Assembly (NCBI GenBank): GCA_012735505.1
Contig: JAAYHE010000017.1
Location: 1 to 64,000 of the forward strand
Reading direction: 5' to 3'
DNA: 64,000 nt
From: Bacillota bacterium
Lineage (GTDB): Bacteria; Bacillota; UBA994; UBA5500
Numbering within the stretch: the stretch's first letter is position 1; each line of letters opens with the position of its first letter. Below, piece after piece: positions 16,623 to 25,383 of the stretch. The notes under the pieces are model-generated. The model did not search any database and had not been told where the DNA came from. It saw only the letters and a program-made list of their open reading frames with translations. The position numbers and the translations under genes were made by a program.

Positions 16623-18159
16623 CTCCTCCCTTCCCAGTTCCTCCTACCATCAAGAGGCCGATGTTTTCTTCTGTGGCTTCGTCGCGGCTAAGTTCACCGG
16701 CTATCCGTCCTTCGTAGAATACTAAAATACGGTCAGCCAGCGCTAGGATTTCATCCAGCTCTAACGATACTAGTAAAACAGCTTTACCTGCGTTCCGCTG
16801 TTCGATGAGTTGCTTATGGATAAACTCTATAGCTCCCACATCTAGGCCGCGGGTAGGCTGAGCTGCAATCAATAAATCAGGCTGTTGTTCTATTTCTCGG
16901 GCTACCACTATCTTTTGTTGGTTGCCACCGGAGAGCGAGCGGGCTAGAGTTTGTACGCTTGGTGTGCGCACATCGTATTTTTCTACCAACTTTGTGGCAT
17001 AGTCAACCATCTCGTCTTGTTTGACGAAGATGCCAGACGCGACGGGTGGTTGGTAGTAGTTGCGCAAGATGGCGTTCTCGGCTACCGTGAAGTCGAGAAC
17101 CAAGCCATGTTTGTGCCTATCCTGGGGAATATGCGCCACTCCAGCTTCTACTACAGCCCGGGGGTTTTGGTTGGTAATAGTTTGTCCACGCAAACGAATT
17201 GTGCCGCTCGTAGCGGGGCGCATACCTGCCAGACAGTCGACCAGCTCGGTTTGGCCATTGCCTTCCACGCCGGCAATGGCTACAATTTCTCCTTCCCTGA
17301 CGTCAAAAGAAACATTACGTAGGGCGGGCAGTCCGCGGGCATCATTAGCCGATAAATTTTCCACCTGCAGAACGCTTTGCCCAGGTTGGCTGGGGTTGCT
17401 GTTTACCGTCAATTGCACGCTGCGTCCGACCATGAGGGAGGCAAGTTCCTGCATAGAGGCGCCGGCAGTTGGCATGGTGACGACCTTGCGCCCGCGGCGG
17501 ATAATGGTCACTTTATCGCATGAGCGAAGGACTTCCTTTAACTTATGGGAGATAAAGATTACCGACTTACCGGCATCTGTTAGCTGGCGCATGATCTGCA
17601 TCAATTCATCGGCTTCTTGAGGGGTGAGCACGGCTGTCGGTTCGTCTAGAATCAACAGATCTGCTCCTCGATAGAGCGCTTTTAATATTTCTACGCGCTG
17701 CTGCATTCCGACTGAAATATCGGCTATACGTGCTCGTGGGTCTACCTGTAAGTTATATTGTTTAGAAATAGCCTCTACTTGGGCTATTGCTTGCCGCCGG
17801 CTGAACCAAACTCCTCGCCGTGGTTCGCAGCCCAAGACAATATTTTCAGCCACAGTAAAAGGTTCCACCAGCATAAAATGTTGGTGAACCATGCCAATTC
17901 CATAATTGATGGCAGTGTTAGGACCATCGATCTGCACCGGTTTACCGTTAAGCAGGATTTCACCCGCGTCAGGCTGATAGAGGCCGTAGAGGATATTCAT
18001 CAAGGTAGACTTGCCAGCCCCGTTTTCGCCCAATAGAGCATGAATTTCGCCTCGATGGATAGTTAAATCAACATTATCATTGGCTACTACGCCAGGAAAA
18101 TACTTGCTTATTCCGCGCATTTCTACAAAGGGTAGAGGTTGGTCCATAGTGTGTGTCAC
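16606..18159 (-). CDS. Nucleoside ABC transporter ATP-binding protein (NupO/BmpD-like)
   Basis: Double-ATPase subunit, 517 residues. The first domain has Walker A LLGENGAGKSTLMN, signature SVGMQQRVEI and Walker B LLILDEPTAVLTP. The second has the degenerate Walker A GVEGNGQTELVDC, signature LSGGNQQKIVVARE and a modified Walker B ending QPTRGLDVG. This asymmetry is normal for the sugar/nucleoside family. It follows the BmpA gene after a 130-base gap containing a terminator-like hairpin. Confidence 0.92.
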   Translation of the reverse strand: MTHTMDQPLPFVEMRGISKYFPGVVANDNVDLTIHRGEIHALLGENGAGKSTLMNILYGLYQPDAGEILLNGKPVQIDGPNTAINYGIGMVHQHFMLVEPFTVAENIVLGCEPRRGVWFSRRQAIAQVEAISKQYNLQVDPRARIADISVGMQQRVEILKALYRGADLLILDEPTAVLTPQEADELMQIMRQLTDAGKSVIFISHKLKEVLRSCDKVTIIRRGRKVVTMPTAGASMQELASLMVGRSVQLTVNSNPSQPGQSVLQVENLSANDARGLPALRNVSFDVREGEIVAIAGVEGNGQTELVDCLAGMRPATSGTIRLRGQTITNQNPRAVVEAGVAHIPQDRHKHGLVLDFTVAENAILRNYYQPPVASGIFVKQDEMVDYATKLVEKYDVRTPSVQTLARSLSGGNQQKIVVAREIEQQPDLLIAAQPTRGLDVGAIEFIHKQLIEQRNAGKAVLLVSLELDEILALADRILVFYEGRIAGELSRDEATEENIGLLMVGGTGKGGDGVAS

Positions 18160-18254
18160 CCCGCTAAAACTTAAACTATTTAATCCCCTTTATTGTCTCA
18201 TGCATATTGTCTAGAAATCAAATTTAGTTTACTAGTTATGATTAAAAGCGCAAA

Positions 18255-18285
18255 GAAGGCCAGACAGGAGTCTGGCCTTCAAAAA
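18255..18285 (-). terminator. Hairpin between bmpA and the rest of the nucleoside operon
   Basis: GAAGGCCAGAC (18255-18265) pairs with GTCTGGCCTTC (18270-18280). On the minus strand it lies just after the bmpA stop and is followed by TTTGCGCTTTT. It is probably a partial terminator or 3' stabiliser giving more binding lipoprotein than membrane subunits, a common arrangement in ABC operons. Confidence 0.65.
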
Positions 18286-18292
18286 TTTGCTT

Positions 18293-19306
18293 TTACTTGA
18301 GGCCCTCTAAGAAGGCAGGAAGCTCGTCGTTGCTGGTCGGGATGACTAGCTCGCCACTCTTAATCTTGGCTGCATAGTCATCAACGATTGCTTTAACTTC
18401 ATCGCTGATCTTATCAGGGTCGTAGCCGTAGCCAACGCCGTCTTCGGCTAGACCTAGACTATAGACCTTAGCACCTTGGAAATCGCCATTGAGCCATTCG
18501 GTGGAAATAGTCTGGATAGCGTTGTCGATGCGCTTGAGCATACTAGTCAAGGTGTAAGGAGTTAGATCGCTTTGGTCAACGTCGACACCGATGAAGTGTA
18601 CTTGTGCCTCGTCGCAAGCTTCAGCAACGCCGATACCGGTGCCACCGGCTGCGTGGTAAACAACGTCAGCGCCATCTCTAATCATAGTAGTAGCAATTTG
18701 CTTGCCCTTAGGAATATCGCCCCAAGATTCGGCATACTGGATTTGTACTCTGGCGTCTGGGTTAGCTGCCTTAACACCGGCGTGGAAACCGACTTCGAAT
18801 TTCTCAATCACGCCGCCGCTCATGCCACCAACAAAACCGACATTGTTGGTTTCAGTAGTCAGACCAGCAATCAGGCCGACTAAGAAAGACCCTTCATGTT
18901 CTTTAAAGGTGACGTAAGCTACGTTGTCGAGGACCTCATCTTCCTCTGCTGGCGCCCAGTCGATAATACCGAAGGAAACCTTAGAGTTGCTCTTGGCAGT
19001 ATCCTGGAGCTGTTGTGCCATCATGTAGCCAACTGCCCAAGTTAGACCAGCACCCTTATCAACAGCAGCAGTGAGGTTTGGCTGATAGTCTTCTTCACTG
19101 CTAGATTCAATGTAATTGACCTCAACTTTGCCCTTGTTGGCATCACGAAAAGCTTCTAGACCTTCCCATGCCGACTGGTTGAACGATTTGTCGTCGACGC
19201 CGCCGGAGTCGGTAACCATGGTCACAGTCTGCGGCTTGGAGCAACCGACTAAGCTGCTGACTACTAAAACCAAGATTAACGACGTTAGCAGTAGTTTCTT
19301 ACGCAA
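18293..19306 (-). CDS. BmpA/Med-family nucleoside-binding lipoprotein
   Basis: Solute-binding protein of the nucleoside importer, 337 residues. It has a lipoprotein signal: MRKKLLLTSLILVLVVSS and lipobox LVGC with the acylated Cys near residue 22. The mature protein begins with a BmpA-type segment, VTMVTDSGGVDDKSFNQSAW, and has GFVGGMSGGVIEKFEVGFHAG and AAGGTGIGVAEAC, all typical of Bmp/PnrA proteins. TTG is the likely start, 8 bases after AAGGAGGG. It is the first gene of the operon bmpA-ATPase-permease-permease-udk. Confidence 0.9.
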   Translation of the reverse strand: MRKKLLLTSLILVLVVSSLVGCSKPQTVTMVTDSGGVDDKSFNQSAWEGLEAFRDANKGKVEVNYIESSSEEDYQPNLTAAVDKGAGLTWAVGYMMAQQLQDTAKSNSKVSFGIIDWAPAEEDEVLDNVAYVTFKEHEGSFLVGLIAGLTTETNNVGFVGGMSGGVIEKFEVGFHAGVKAANPDARVQIQYAESWGDIPKGKQIATTMIRDGADVVYHAAGGTGIGVAEACDEAQVHFIGVDVDQSDLTPYTLTSMLKRIDNAIQTISTEWLNGDFQGAKVYSLGLAEDGVGYGYDPDKISDEVKAIVDDYAAKIKSGELVIPTSNDELPAFLEGLK

Positions 19307-19558
19307 GTTGTTCCCTCCTTAATGTAGTTGCAAGAAATGTGCTTGTGGCTGGTTCAGCCTTCAAACATCATTATCATTCGTTACTTGGTACACGAACTCC
19401 TGCTCAAAAGGAAGTCTTCTTTGCTTTTTTGATGTTAAGGAAAATTAACTGTAGCTTTAGGTGGAATAATAATCCTAGACTATCCATAAATAGCAGGTAA
19501 ATGCGGCGTGAGTTTAGAATCTTTGGTGGAGAAGAACTAAGTAGGGAGGAGTTAAAGG

Positions 19559-20695
19559 GTGCTGACTTTAGAGCAGTTTCGTTTGAAATTTGCCCGATTG
19601 CAGGAAGTTGTTTATCTAGATACGGCCCAAAGGGGCCTAACCCCGCCAGAGCTTACTGAAGCTGGCTGCCAGGTCTTGCGCGACTGGGAGGCATTTGACA
19701 GCAGCAATAGTCGCTTGCGAACAGAACAGGCCAAAGAGCGCTTAGCCACCCTTCTGCGTGTAAGCAGTGAAGAATTAGCCCTCGTCGGTAATACCGCCCA
19801 AGGGCTAAACGCCGTTGCTTCTGCCATCCCTTGGCAGGCGGGCGACAATGTAGTCTTGGCTGATTGTGAGCATGCTAGCAATTTCTACCCCTGGGCTCAT
19901 TTGCGCGAGCGGGGGGTAGAGCTCAGATTGGTTCCTTGCCCTACAGGCATTTTACAGCCAGAAGACTACCGCCCTTATATCGATAATCGCACGCAAGCGG
20001 TGGCTGCTTCTCTAGTTACTTTCTACCCCGGGGCTTGGTTAGCGGTGCAGCAATTAGCCGACATAGCCCATGCAGCAGGAGCATTATTGGTGCTAGACGC
20101 TGTGCAAGCTGTCGGTATCTTACCAGTATATCCGCGGGAACTGGGCGCGGATGTTTTGGTGGCCGCTGCCTACAAGGGTCTGATGAGCGCCCATGGTGCC
20201 GGTTTTGTTTATGTTAAGGAATCGGTCTTGTCTAGGCTTGTGCCATCTCATCTATATATGTTTAACATTGAGGGAGAGCGGGGCATGGTGGGTAATGCCT
20301 TTACCAGCCCTGATTATACTCTGCTGCCTACAGCCGTTCGCCTCCAGATGCCCCAGCATGCTGTCGGCGTTGCCCAGATGAATCAGGGCTTAGAGCTTAT
20401 TTTGGAGCTAGGTATCGAGCAGATAGCTGAACATGTTTGCAGCTTAGCTAGTAAACTAGGGCAAGGTTTAGCTGACCTCGGCTATACGGTAGATACCCCC
20501 CTAACTCCAGAGTATCTGCGCCATATTATTTGTGTACGCGAGCCCGAGGCCAGTAAGCTAGTCGAGTTCCTAGCTGAGAACGGCGTTCAGGCTAGTGCTC
20601 GCCGCCACGGTGTGCGCATGGCCTTCCACGCCTATAATAATGAAGCAGATGTAGAGCGTGCCCTCGCGGTATTTAAGGCATATAAGGAACGATAA
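19559..20695 (+). CDS. Class V aminotransferase (cysteine desulfurase/epimerase-like)
   Basis: Fold-type I PLP enzyme of aminotransferase class V, 378 residues. Seen: YLDTAQRGLTPPELTEAG near the start, the NTAQGLNAVASAI cofactor loop, VLDAVQAVGILPV with the PLP-binding Asp, and the Schiff-base lysine in AAAYKGLMSAHGAGF. It lacks an obvious catalytic Cys loop, so it may be a racemase/epimerase or transaminase rather than a desulfurase. GTG 19559 follows GGGAGGAG by 7 bases. It is divergent from bmpA and is followed by a short GC hairpin. Confidence 0.75.
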   Translation: MLTLEQFRLKFARLQEVVYLDTAQRGLTPPELTEAGCQVLRDWEAFDSSNSRLRTEQAKERLATLLRVSSEELALVGNTAQGLNAVASAIPWQAGDNVVLADCEHASNFYPWAHLRERGVELRLVPCPTGILQPEDYRPYIDNRTQAVAASLVTFYPGAWLAVQQLADIAHAAGALLVLDAVQAVGILPVYPRELGADVLVAAAYKGLMSAHGAGFVYVKESVLSRLVPSHLYMFNIEGERGMVGNAFTSPDYTLLPTAVRLQMPQHAVGVAQMNQGLELILELGIEQIAEHVCSLASKLGQGLADLGYTVDTPLTPEYLRHIICVREPEASKLVEFLAENGVQASARRHGVRMAFHAYNNEADVERALAVFKAYKER

Positions 20696-20703
20696 ATAAT
20701 AGC

Positions 20704-20721
20704 GGGCGGCTTGTGCCGCCC
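20704..20721. terminator. Short GC hairpin between convergent genes
   Basis: GGGCGGC (20704-20710), a 4-base loop and GCCGCCC (20715-20721), between the class V aminotransferase gene and the nitroreductase gene. There is no strong T-run, so the call is weak. Confidence 0.4.
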
Positions 20722-20746
20722 CCATTCATTCAAGGTCTTCTTACTA

Positions 20747-21322
20747 TTACTCTAGCCAGACAACTTTTTCTTTCAATTCTGGGTCTTGGCGAGGCTTCTC
20801 TGGTACAAGTTCGTCTGGATAGCCGAGGGGGGTAAGGGCAACAATCTCTTCGTCGGCCGCCAGCTTGAGGGCTTCTCTGATGGCTGCCTCGTCTCCTAGG
20901 GGACCAGTCATCCAGCAGGTACCGAGGCCTTCCGCGTGGGCTGCCAGCAGTAGATTCTGAAAAGCTGCCGCTACGCTCTCTAGATGCATCTTGCTGCGGC
21001 GAGGATTTTCGTCCCGGGGCATAGTTGCTACAATTATATGGGGAGCACCACCGTAGGTTTTCGCCCATTCTAAGAACGCTTCCTGTTGTTCGGTGCGCTC
21101 GCCAGCAGGCGGATAGTTCTTTTCTGTCAGCCGACCGTAGCTGGCGGTGATCGGGTCTCGTTTGCCACCGCTCAGGACGTAGAACTTCCACTGTTGTAGA
21201 TTCATGCCCGACGGTGCCCAGTTGGCTGCTTCCAGCACTTTGAGAATCACATCTTTAGGAACTGGTTCGGGTTTATATTTTCGGATACTGCGACGCTCGC
21301 GAATTGCTTGGTACAAATCCAT
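20747..21322 (-). CDS. Nitroreductase-family flavoprotein
   Basis: 191-residue NADH oxidase/nitroreductase fold protein, FMN-dependent. Seen: RRSIRKYKPEPVP at residues 10-22 (phosphate-binding RRS-R), ANWAPSGMNLQQWKFYVL, and the C-terminal LGYPDELVPEKPRQ region with the usual GYP-x-E/D-x-P-x-P. ATG 21322 follows a GGGGGTG ribosome site. The natural substrate cannot be inferred; family members reduce quinones, flavins or nitro compounds. Convergent with the class V aminotransferase gene. Confidence 0.85.
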   Translation of the reverse strand: MDLYQAIRERRSIRKYKPEPVPKDVILKVLEAANWAPSGMNLQQWKFYVLSGGKRDPITASYGRLTEKNYPPAGERTEQQEAFLEWAKTYGGAPHIIVATMPRDENPRRSKMHLESVAAAFQNLLLAAHAEGLGTCWMTGPLGDEAAIREALKLAADEEIVALTPLGYPDELVPEKPRQDPELKEKVVWLE

Positions 21323-21448
21323 AGAAACACCCCCATGGAATTATTTGATTTATCTTATTATACCACTGTTGGTAGCATGGTTCCAGCCACACCTTTGACT
21401 TGGGGTTTGGAGCTAGATATACTGAAATGAAATCGGGAGGTGGGGTTA

Positions 21449-22852
21449 GTGCAAATTCAGTTATATAACACCTTAACCCGGGCTAAGGACACCTTTGAAC
21501 CACTGCAGCCGGGACAAGTAGGTATGTATACTTGTGGCCCGACTGTTTATGGTTATGCCTCTATCGGTAATATGCGCGCCTATATTTTTGCCGATACATT
21601 GCGCCGCATGCTGGAGTTTAACGGCCTGAAAGTCAAGATGGTAATGAATATTACCGATGTTGGGCATTTGGTCTCCGACGAGGATGAAGGCGAAGATAAG
21701 ATGTTGGTTACAGCCAGACGTGAGCAGAAATCGCCTTGGGAGATTGCAGCCTACTACGCCGATGTTTTCTTTAAAGACGGCGAGAAGCTCTGTATCAAGC
21801 GGCCGACTGTGGTCGCTTGGGCTACTAAGCACATTGCCGAAATGATCGCCATGGTGGAAGAATTATTAGAGCGAGGCTATGCCTATGAAACCAGCGACGG
21901 GATTTACTTTGATATAAGTAAGTATCCCGAATACGGCCGTCTGTCGGGTTTGAAACTAGAAGAACAGAAGGCTGGCGCTCGGGTGGAGGTAAATGTAGAA
22001 AAGCGTCATCCGGCTGATTTTGCCCTCTGGAAGAAGGCGCCTAAGGAACATATTATGCAGTGGCCTAGTCCTTGGGGCATGGGGTATCCAGGCTGGCATA
22101 TCGAATGTTCAGCCATGGGGAGAAAATATCTAGGCGACTTGTTTGATATTCATACTGGCGGGGCTGATCATATCCCTGTGCATCATGAAAACGAGATCGC
22201 GCAAACGGCGGCCTGCACGGGAGAGCCCCCGGCACGCTTTTGGCTGCATAATGAGTTCCTGCTCGTTGACGGGGGCAAGATGTCTAAGAGTCTAGGCAAC
22301 GTTTACACCATCAGTGACCTGGAGGAACGTGGGTTCGAGCCTCTCAGCTACCGCTATTTCTGCCATAACGCTCATTACCGGCGGCAGTTAAACTTTACTT
22401 GGTCGGCCTTAGAAGCAGCACAGAAGGGCTTGTTAAGCCTACGCCGCTCGGTGCAGCAGAGTGCAAAACAATCGGCTCCTGCCGCCGCAGCGGCTAAAGC
22501 CGCCGAGTATCGCCAGGCCTTCTTGGCAGCCATCAACGACGACCTCAACTTGCCCCGCGCTATAGCTATCGTATGGGAAGCTAGTAGAGACGAGCTCGGG
22601 AATGAATTTTTTGCCTTGGCACAGGAATGGGATCAGGTTCTTGGCCTCAACCTCGCTAGCGGCGCTATAGAAGAAGATCGCAGCTTAACTGAGGAAGAAC
22701 TGCCTGACGAAGTGTTGGCCTTAGTGAAAAAGCGTGCAGCTGCCCGAGCCGCTAAGAATTGGGCCGAGTCGGATGCCCTGCGGCAACAACTACAGGAGAT
22801 GGGCTACATGGTTCAGGATACGGCGCAGGGCACAGTAATTAAGCGAGTATAG
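21449..22852 (+). CDS. cysS: Cysteinyl-tRNA synthetase
   Basis: Class I synthetase for tRNA-Cys, 467 residues. Seen: YTCGPTVYGYASIGNMRAYI (first Zn ligand Cys plus the HIGH-equivalent), GWHIECSAMGRKYLG (second Zn Cys), the Zn-ligand HHENEIAQ, and KMSKSLGN (KMSKS). The HIGH box reads SIGN, with Ser in place of the usual first His. GTG 21449 is chosen from GGGAGG at 21435-21440, 8 bases upstream; an earlier GTG at 21440 lies inside that site. A strong terminator follows. No T-box is visible upstream, unlike gltX and lysS. Confidence 0.92.
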   Translation: MQIQLYNTLTRAKDTFEPLQPGQVGMYTCGPTVYGYASIGNMRAYIFADTLRRMLEFNGLKVKMVMNITDVGHLVSDEDEGEDKMLVTARREQKSPWEIAAYYADVFFKDGEKLCIKRPTVVAWATKHIAEMIAMVEELLERGYAYETSDGIYFDISKYPEYGRLSGLKLEEQKAGARVEVNVEKRHPADFALWKKAPKEHIMQWPSPWGMGYPGWHIECSAMGRKYLGDLFDIHTGGADHIPVHHENEIAQTAACTGEPPARFWLHNEFLLVDGGKMSKSLGNVYTISDLEERGFEPLSYRYFCHNAHYRRQLNFTWSALEAAQKGLLSLRRSVQQSAKQSAPAAAAAKAAEYRQAFLAAINDDLNLPRAIAIVWEASRDELGNEFFALAQEWDQVLGLNLASGAIEEDRSLTEEELPDEVLALVKKRAAARAAKNWAESDALRQQLQEMGYMVQDTAQGTVIKRV

Positions 22853-22866
22853 CTTACAAATGCAAA

Positions 22867-22898
22867 AGAGCGACGGTACCATGCCGTCGCTCTCTTAT
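22867..22898. terminator. Terminator between cysS and the deformylase-like gene
   Basis: AGAGCGACGG (22867-22876) and CCGTCGCTCT (22884-22893) form a 10-bp stem with a 7-base loop, A-rich before and T-rich after, so it can act for both convergent genes. Confidence 0.8.
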
Positions 22899-22906
22899 TT
22901 AGCTGC

Positions 22907-23407
22907 TTATTGTTTAAGATATTGGCCCTGCTCCATCACTTTTCCTGGCGGTATCCATTGGTCGATGGCTAGCACCCCGTCTAAGTGTTCTAGCTCGTGT
23001 TGTAGCAATTCGGACAGCTCACCTTCGGCCTGCAGGGTATGGGTTTCACCATTTATATCTGCGTAGCGAATCTTGACCGAGTAGTGCCGTTTCACGACAA
23101 AGGAGATGCCGAAGTAGCTGAAGCAGGAGTCCCACAGCTCAAACATCTCGCTGCTTTTTTCTAGAAATTCGGGGTTGATTAGCGTATAGGCCTTACCCTG
23201 ACACTCGAGATAAACTACCCGCTGGCTCACCCCAATCTGGGGGGCAGCTATTCCACGGCCTGTACCGTGTTGAGCCTGGAAGGCGTGTAAAGTATCTTTA
23301 AGGTCTGTTATCAAGTTGCGTAGCGCGTCAGTGTTAAACTCGGTAACTGGTTGGGCTGTTTGGCGTAGAATCTCGTCTCCCAACTGTCTAATTGCTCTTA
23401 CTGCCAT
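22907..23407 (-). CDS. Peptide deformylase-like protein with a variant motif 2
   Basis: 166-residue protein of the polypeptide deformylase family, which removes the formyl group from nascent protein N-termini using a metal bound by one Cys and two His. Motif 1 is GRGIAAPQIG (consensus GxGxAAPQ). Motif 3 is QHELEHLDG (consensus QHExDHLxG). Motif 2, normally EGCLS, reads DSCFS: the metal-ligand Cys is kept but E and G are changed. It may be a specialised or atypical deformylase. No methionyl-tRNA formyltransferase gene is nearby. ATG 23407 follows GGAGGTT. Confidence 0.8.
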   Translation of the reverse strand: MAVRAIRQLGDEILRQTAQPVTEFNTDALRNLITDLKDTLHAFQAQHGTGRGIAAPQIGVSQRVVYLECQGKAYTLINPEFLEKSSEMFELWDSCFSYFGISFVVKRHYSVKIRYADINGETHTLQAEGELSELLQHELEHLDGVLAIDQWIPPGKVMEQGQYLKQ

Positions 23408-23446
23408 GCTGCTATAACCTCCAGTTGAGATGCTTTTTTCTCTTAT

Positions 23447-25102
23447 TTAGCCTAGAGTTATTTCTCTTTTTGCTACTCCACCCCGCTGGCTGCGAGCAGT
23501 AATGGTAAGAGCGGTGCCAGCTTCGGCTGTTAACACCCAAGTTACCCGCGCTATAGGATGGATAGTTTGTCTCCCTCTGCGTCCTTGCCCATTCATGTAG
23601 CCACCTAGGAAACCGATTTCCTCTTCCGGCTTTCCAGCCAAGAGACGCATGTGGCCGCTAATGCTGACTTTGTCGGGACGAACTGCCCCCATCTCTTTTG
23701 CCTTGTTGGTGCCGTAGGTAGGTAAATAGCCTAAGTTGTCGCAGACTGCGGTAACCTTCCACGTGCTGTCGGCTAGTTTTTCTACCTCTACATCAGCTAT
23801 GTCAAGTTCCGGTAAGGCAGCTGCGCCGCGCAATATCCATTGGGCGTTCTTGTGACATTCGGATTCTAGCAGGTGGGGAGGAGGATTTTGCAGCACAAAT
23901 TTCGGGTTCCAGCCACCGATCTCTACTGCCCCTAGCTGGGGATGGTCAAAGGGGCGCCAGTCAATAAAGCCACGTCCGCCTAATTCGCGGTCGTTCCAAG
24001 CCAAGAGTTTGAGTTGGAGTTCTTCTCTCTTTTCGGGCGTGTCGGCTCGCATGTAGCTTTCCCGGTCGATGCCAGCTCGGCCTAAGCGATCCCAAAGTTC
24101 AGAAGTATAAGCGATTAGGCCGTGTTGTTCGTAGGCCCACTCGGTCAGGGTGGCTCGGTTATTTGATTTTACATCAGGATAACCGGTGACGTATGTCCCT
24201 TCGCGGGCAATTTCCCGGGTAGCCCTGAGATCGTCGTGATCCATTTTATCGTCGCCGTACTGGTACGGATTGCGGAAGAAGAAGCCACCGTAGGTATGGA
24301 AGGCGTTCAAGATGCTGATGTTTTTATGGGAGATGATAAAGTCCATAATTGCCTTGGCTTCTGGTTCGCTACCAGGGTAATCGCCGCCGCCAGGGACTTC
24401 CCGGTCCCAATTGTGGGGGAAGTTGCGGTTTAAGTCTAGTCCGTATGGGCTGCGATGGCTAGCGAAAGGCTCTCCCTCGTAATGCTTGATATAGCCTTCA
24501 GTATAGAGACGGTAGAAGGGGCCCTGCCGTTGTCCTGGGCGACGCGCTACTAGCAGGCGCGGATCACGCTGAGAAACGCACCATTCACCCTTGCGATCGT
24601 CGCGCACACGCATGGTCAGGATGAGGCCGTCACCATCTATATCTTCTGGATGAAGGCCGGGGAGATCCTGTGCTACTGGTAACGCTAGCGGATAGGGCCT
24701 GGTGCTGCTGCGCAGGGTGTAGGGAGTCGTTAAATACATTTCAGCTCCGTCGGGGTTGACCCGGGGCAGAATGTAAAAGGTGCGGGTGTCCAAAAGGTGG
24801 GTTACTTCATCATCGCTACCGTAGTTGGTAAGCAGGTAGTCAATGGCATAGAGGCAAACCATGCTGGCCGTTACCTCGCCGGCATGAATGTTGCCATCTA
24901 CGTAAATAGCGGGTTTCGATTCTGCCGGACCAGTCGCCTGATTTGTAAGCGTCATGACCCAGATGTCTCGCCCCTCATAGCTCTTACCAGCAGAGGATAA
25001 GTCGGCTAGGTTGGGGTAAGCGGCGGCAACCTCTTTCAGGTACACTTCTAATTCGTGATACTGGTAGTAGCGATCAAAAGAGATGTCAACTTTCCTTGCC
25101 AT
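23447..25102 (-). CDS. M14-family zinc carboxypeptidase
   Basis: Metallocarboxypeptidase A-like enzyme, 551 residues. Zn ligands and catalytic residues are visible: HAGE (HxxE, in DGNIHAGEVTASM), the third ligand His in LNAFHTYGGFFFRNP, a NRNFPHNW motif (substrate Arg/Asn), and YTSELWDRLG carrying the likely catalytic Glu. The C-terminal 130 residues look like an added beta-rich domain. No signal peptide is evident, so it may be cytoplasmic. The start is placed at MARKVDISF because AAAGGAGGG precedes it; the upstream ATG would put that site inside the gene. Confidence 0.85.
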   Translation of the reverse strand: MARKVDISFDRYYQYHELEVYLKEVAAAYPNLADLSSAGKSYEGRDIWVMTLTNQATGPAESKPAIYVDGNIHAGEVTASMVCLYAIDYLLTNYGSDDEVTHLLDTRTFYILPRVNPDGAEMYLTTPYTLRSSTRPYPLALPVAQDLPGLHPEDIDGDGLILTMRVRDDRKGEWCVSQRDPRLLVARRPGQRQGPFYRLYTEGYIKHYEGEPFASHRSPYGLDLNRNFPHNWDREVPGGGDYPGSEPEAKAIMDFIISHKNISILNAFHTYGGFFFRNPYQYGDDKMDHDDLRATREIAREGTYVTGYPDVKSNNRATLTEWAYEQHGLIAYTSELWDRLGRAGIDRESYMRADTPEKREELQLKLLAWNDRELGGRGFIDWRPFDHPQLGAVEIGGWNPKFVLQNPPPHLLESECHKNAQWILRGAAALPELDIADVEVEKLADSTWKVTAVCDNLGYLPTYGTNKAKEMGAVRPDKVSISGHMRLLAGKPEEEIGFLGGYMNGQGRRGRQTIHPIARVTWVLTAEAGTALTITARSQRGGVAKREITLG

Positions 25103-25383
25103 AAAGATCCCTCCTTTGTCCTTTTCCATACCACAATATTGCCTTCTTTATAGAAATTCAGCGTTTACTGCCTTAAACCTGCCTCGGCTAACCAATTTTT
25201 TGTCTAAAGGCAGGCAGATTGGGAAACATTGTTTCTTAGGGGCTAACTTGACCCAAAAAACTGGCAAACCTATAATGGGAGCAGTAAAGCTTGTCTGTAG
25301 GTGTTTGTTTTCATCGGCTATTAGGAAACAGAACTGATCAAATATCGCTTATCCAGGTGCATGTTAAGATGGAGGCGTAGAAT

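Noticed and set aside
19307-19558. Purine riboswitch upstream of bmpA
   Set aside because: The spacer shows no recognisable purine aptamer core or terminator/antiterminator pair.
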